Source: Pirellulaceae bacterium (lineage in GTDB: Bacteria; Planctomycetota; Planctomycetia; Pirellulales; Pirellulaceae). Taken from it: DNA of 8,039 nt. The position numbers and the translations under genes were made by a program. Under the pieces are notes generated by a model. It saw nothing but the letters and a program-made list of their open reading frames with translations, did not search any database and had not been told where the DNA came from. The DNA lies in contig JADLDX010000706.1 of the NCBI GenBank assembly GCA_020846515.1, positions 1-8,039 of the forward strand. The letters run 5' to 3'. Shown here piece by piece: positions 6,736 to 8,039 of the stretch (position 1 is the first letter of the stretch; every line of letters starts with the position of its first letter).

Positions 6736-7701
6736 TCACGCCCAGTCGACGGAGCCTTTGGGTTCTTGCAACACGATGGACTGCAAGAAACTGATGGCTT
6801 TTTCTAGTCCTTCGCGCGCGGTCATCAGGCTATCCTCGTGTTCGATGGATAGTGCATGGTCGTAACCAATCATGCGAAGGGCCGATACAAAGTCACACCA
6901 GAATTGGCGCGAGCTACCGTAGCCGACGGTGCGGAACAGCCAACTGCGTTGGAGTTCTTGGCCGTAGTGTTTGGTATCCAGTACGCCGTTGGTTAAGGAG
7001 TTCCAGGTTTGAATGGAAGTATCCTTGGCATGGACGTGATAGATCGCGCCTTGCAGGGCCCGCACCGCTGCGCAAGGGTCGATACCTTGCCAGATCAGGT
7101 GCGAGGGGTCGAAATTGGCACCGATCTCTTTGCCAGCGGCCGCGCGCAGTTTCAATAATGTTTCTGGATTGTAAACCACAAAGCCTGGGTGCATTTCGAG
7201 GGCGATCTGGCGAATGCCTTCGCGTCGTGCGAACTCGGTGGTCTTGGCCCAATACGGAATGACCACATCGTTCCATTGATAATCGAGGATCTCCAGATAC
7301 TCCGGTGGCCAGGGGCAGGTAACCCAGTTCGGTTGGCGATCGCCAGGTGCGCCGCCTGGGCAACCGCTGAACGTGGCCACCACTTCGACACCCAATTTGG
7401 CGGCCAGTCGCACGGTTTGTTCAAAGGCCGCGTGATGCTGGGCGGCCAGTTCAGCATTTGGGTGAATCGGGTTGCCATGCACGGATAAGCAGGAGATTTT
7501 CAGTCCACGGGACTCGATCTTCTGACGAAATTCTTGGGCTTTAGCGTCGCTGGCCAGCAGTGCTTGAACATCACAATGATCGATGCCTGGATAAGCGCCG
7601 GTACCGATCTCGACGGTTTGTACGCCGAGGGCTGCCAGGTAATCGAGTGCCTGATCTAGAGGCATCGATCGTAGGATGACGGTGAAGACGCCGACTTTCA
7701 T
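6736..7701 (-). CDS. Sugar phosphate isomerase/epimerase-like TIM-barrel protein (AP endonuclease 2 fold)
   Basis: Cytoplasmic protein of the xylose isomerase-like TIM-barrel superfamily; members isomerise, epimerise or dehydrate sugars and inositols with a divalent metal. From ATG 7701 it has 321 residues. Plausible metal ligands are Glu169 (ALEMHPG), Asp198 and His201 (NFDPSH), His224 (YHVHAKD) and Glu287 (LSIEHED). The N-terminal strand MKVGVFTVILRSMPLDQALD and VEIGTGAYPG are typical. GGAAG 7 nt before ATG 7701 supports this start; the frame also opens at GTG 7740, adding 13 residues that precede the first barrel strand and look untranslated. Substrate unknown: inosose dehydratase, hydroxypyruvate isomerase and 3-keto-sugar epimerase relatives share this fold. 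No neighbouring sugar gene helps. No signal peptide is seen. Confidence 0.9.
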   Translation of the reverse strand: MKVGVFTVILRSMPLDQALDYLAALGVQTVEIGTGAYPGIDHCDVQALLASDAKAQEFRQKIESRGLKISCLSVHGNPIHPNAELAAQHHAAFEQTVRLAAKLGVEVVATFSGCPGGAPGDRQPNWVTCPWPPEYLEILDYQWNDVVIPYWAKTTEFARREGIRQIALEMHPGFVVYNPETLLKLRAAAGKEIGANFDPSHLIWQGIDPCAAVRALQGAIYHVHAKDTSIQTWNSLTNGVLDTKHYGQELQRSWLFRTVGYGSSRQFWCDFVSALRMIGYDHALSIEHEDSLMTAREGLEKAISFLQSIVLQEPKGSVDWA

Positions 7702-7708
7702 GATTGAG

Positions 7709-7713
7709 CTTCC
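7709..7713 (-). promoter_or_regulatory. Ribosome binding site supporting ATG 7701
   Basis: The minus strand reads GGAAG, then 7 nt, then ATG at 7701-7699. It favours the internal ATG over the longer GTG start at 7740. Confidence 0.6.
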
Positions 7714-7741
7714 GGGGGTATGGATGGGGCTTATAGGCACG

Positions 7742-7795
7742 TGAGATGGGCACTCTTGCCCGTCATCTCAATTGGAACTCGGGCAAGGGTGCCCA
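7742..7795. repeat. Overlapping, mutually exclusive inverted repeats in the leader of the TIM-barrel gene
   Basis: Outer pair: 7747-7762 (TGGGCACTCTTGCCCG) is the reverse complement of 7780-7795 with one mismatch in 16. Inner pair: TGAGATG at 7742-7748 pairs with CATCTCA at 7764-7770, enclosing GGCA/TGCC. Both use bases 7747-7762, so only one can form at a time. They lie 41 bp or more upstream of ATG 7701. No T-run follows either stem on the minus strand within the leader, so a transcriptional attenuator is not shown. An interspersed repeat element is an equally good explanation. Confidence 0.6.
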
Positions 7796-7810
7796 AGCTA
7801 CGATCCAAGC

Positions 7811-7847
7811 CATGTCGATAGGTTACAGGCCATTGCGATAGGTTACA
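7811..7847. repeat. Two 17-bp direct repeats spaced 20 bp apart
   Basis: Copies at 7811-7827 and 7831-7847 match at 15 of 17 positions, with an identical 12-bp core CGATAGGTTACA. The 20-bp period is close to two helical turns, which would place both copies on the same face of DNA. They lie between the rpoD terminator and the TIM-barrel gene, in its likely promoter region. They may be a regulator binding site or simply a local duplication. Confidence 0.65.
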
Positions 7848-7889
7848 AAGTGATCGATGAGTTTGGTAGTTTACTGTTTGGTGCTGAAC

Positions 7890-7927
7890 AAAAAAGAAAG
7901 GGGCGTATGCAAAAGTGCATACGCCCC
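7890..7927 (-). terminator. Strong intrinsic terminator of the sigma factor gene
   Basis: A perfect 12-bp stem (GGGGCGTATGCA and its complement, 7900-7911 and 7916-7927) with a 4-nt loop. On the minus strand it is followed by TTTCTTTTTT (7899-7890). It starts 54 nt after the rpoD stop. On the plus strand the stem is followed by a weaker GAGGTTTTTG, so some bidirectional action is possible. Confidence 0.85.
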
Positions 7928-7981
7928 ACTGAGGTTTTTGAAAACAGTTATGTTGAAATCGAACCAAACTTGCAAGCGAAC

Positions 7982-8039
7982 TTAATCTAGGAAACCAACC
8001 AAGTCTTGACTGCGGCTTGGCTGCTGCAGCTTGCGAACG
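7982..8039 (-). CDS. rpoD: Primary sigma-70 factor RpoD, C-terminal tip only (5' end off the right edge)
   Basis: Only the last 19 codons and part of one more, counting the stop, fall inside. The minus strand reads VRKLQQPSRSQDLVGFLD and then TAA at 7984-7982. This matches the conserved end of sigma-70 region 4.2, the -35-recognition domain; E. coli RpoD ends in the related RKLRHPSRSEVLRSFLDD. The KLxxPSRS run followed by a hydrophobic FLD tail is characteristic of primary sigma factors rather than ECF sigmas. A strong terminator follows, as expected for a gene end. The call rests on 18 residues. Confidence 0.82.
   Translation of the reverse strand, partial: VRKLQQPSRSQDLVGFLD

Noticed and set aside
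7730..7735. TATAAG (minus strand) as a -10 box for the TIM-barrel gene
   Set aside because: The sequence 17-18 bp upstream (CAAGAG) does not resemble a -35 element.
7731..7990. Small open frames on both strands in the rpoD/TIM-barrel spacer (78 and 72 residues)
   Set aside because: They run through the terminator hairpin and the inverted repeats and show no domain or convincing start.

Overview
The window looks like a piece of a Gram-negative chromosome, most plausibly a planctomycete of the Pirellula/Rhodopirellula type. This is an inference from gene content (futalosine menaquinone pathway, a secreted M28 peptidase with a low-complexity insert, solitary genes with long spacers) and from short palindromic repeats between genes. 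No 16S rRNA or other decisive marker is present. All recognised genes are ordinary families. I found no convincing new multi-gene system. The most interesting material lies between the genes.

Left region (1-3073, minus strand): an RND-type tripartite efflux operon. A lipoprotein periplasmic adaptor (GTG start at 3073) overlaps by 4 bases (ATGA) the inner-membrane HAE-1/MexF-like permease, which runs off the left edge after 626 codons. No outer-membrane channel gene is visible; if linked, it lies beyond base 1.

Spacer 3074-3306: a perfect 11-bp hairpin, then an inverted repeat with a T7 tract that can act as terminator for the next gene.

3307-5100 (minus): an exported zinc M28 metallopeptidase resembling plasma glutamate carboxypeptidase, with all metal ligands present and an S/T/P/A/R-rich insertion in the middle.

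Spacer 5101-5581: a divergent intergenic region. Its right part holds four copies of a roughly 29-bp palindromic repeat in the orientation -, +, +, -.

5582-6709 (plus): mqnE, the radical SAM aminofutalosine synthase of menaquinone biosynthesis. It converges, across 26 bases, on a minus-strand TIM-barrel sugar isomerase/epimerase-like protein (6736-7701).

Spacer 7702-7981: competing inverted repeats (7742-7795), a pair of 17-bp direct repeats 20 bp apart, and a strong intrinsic terminator (7890-7927) that closes the last gene. That gene is the 3' tip of the housekeeping sigma factor rpoD on the minus strand (7982 to the right edge).

The efflux pair works as one complex. The other genes look like independent transcription units.
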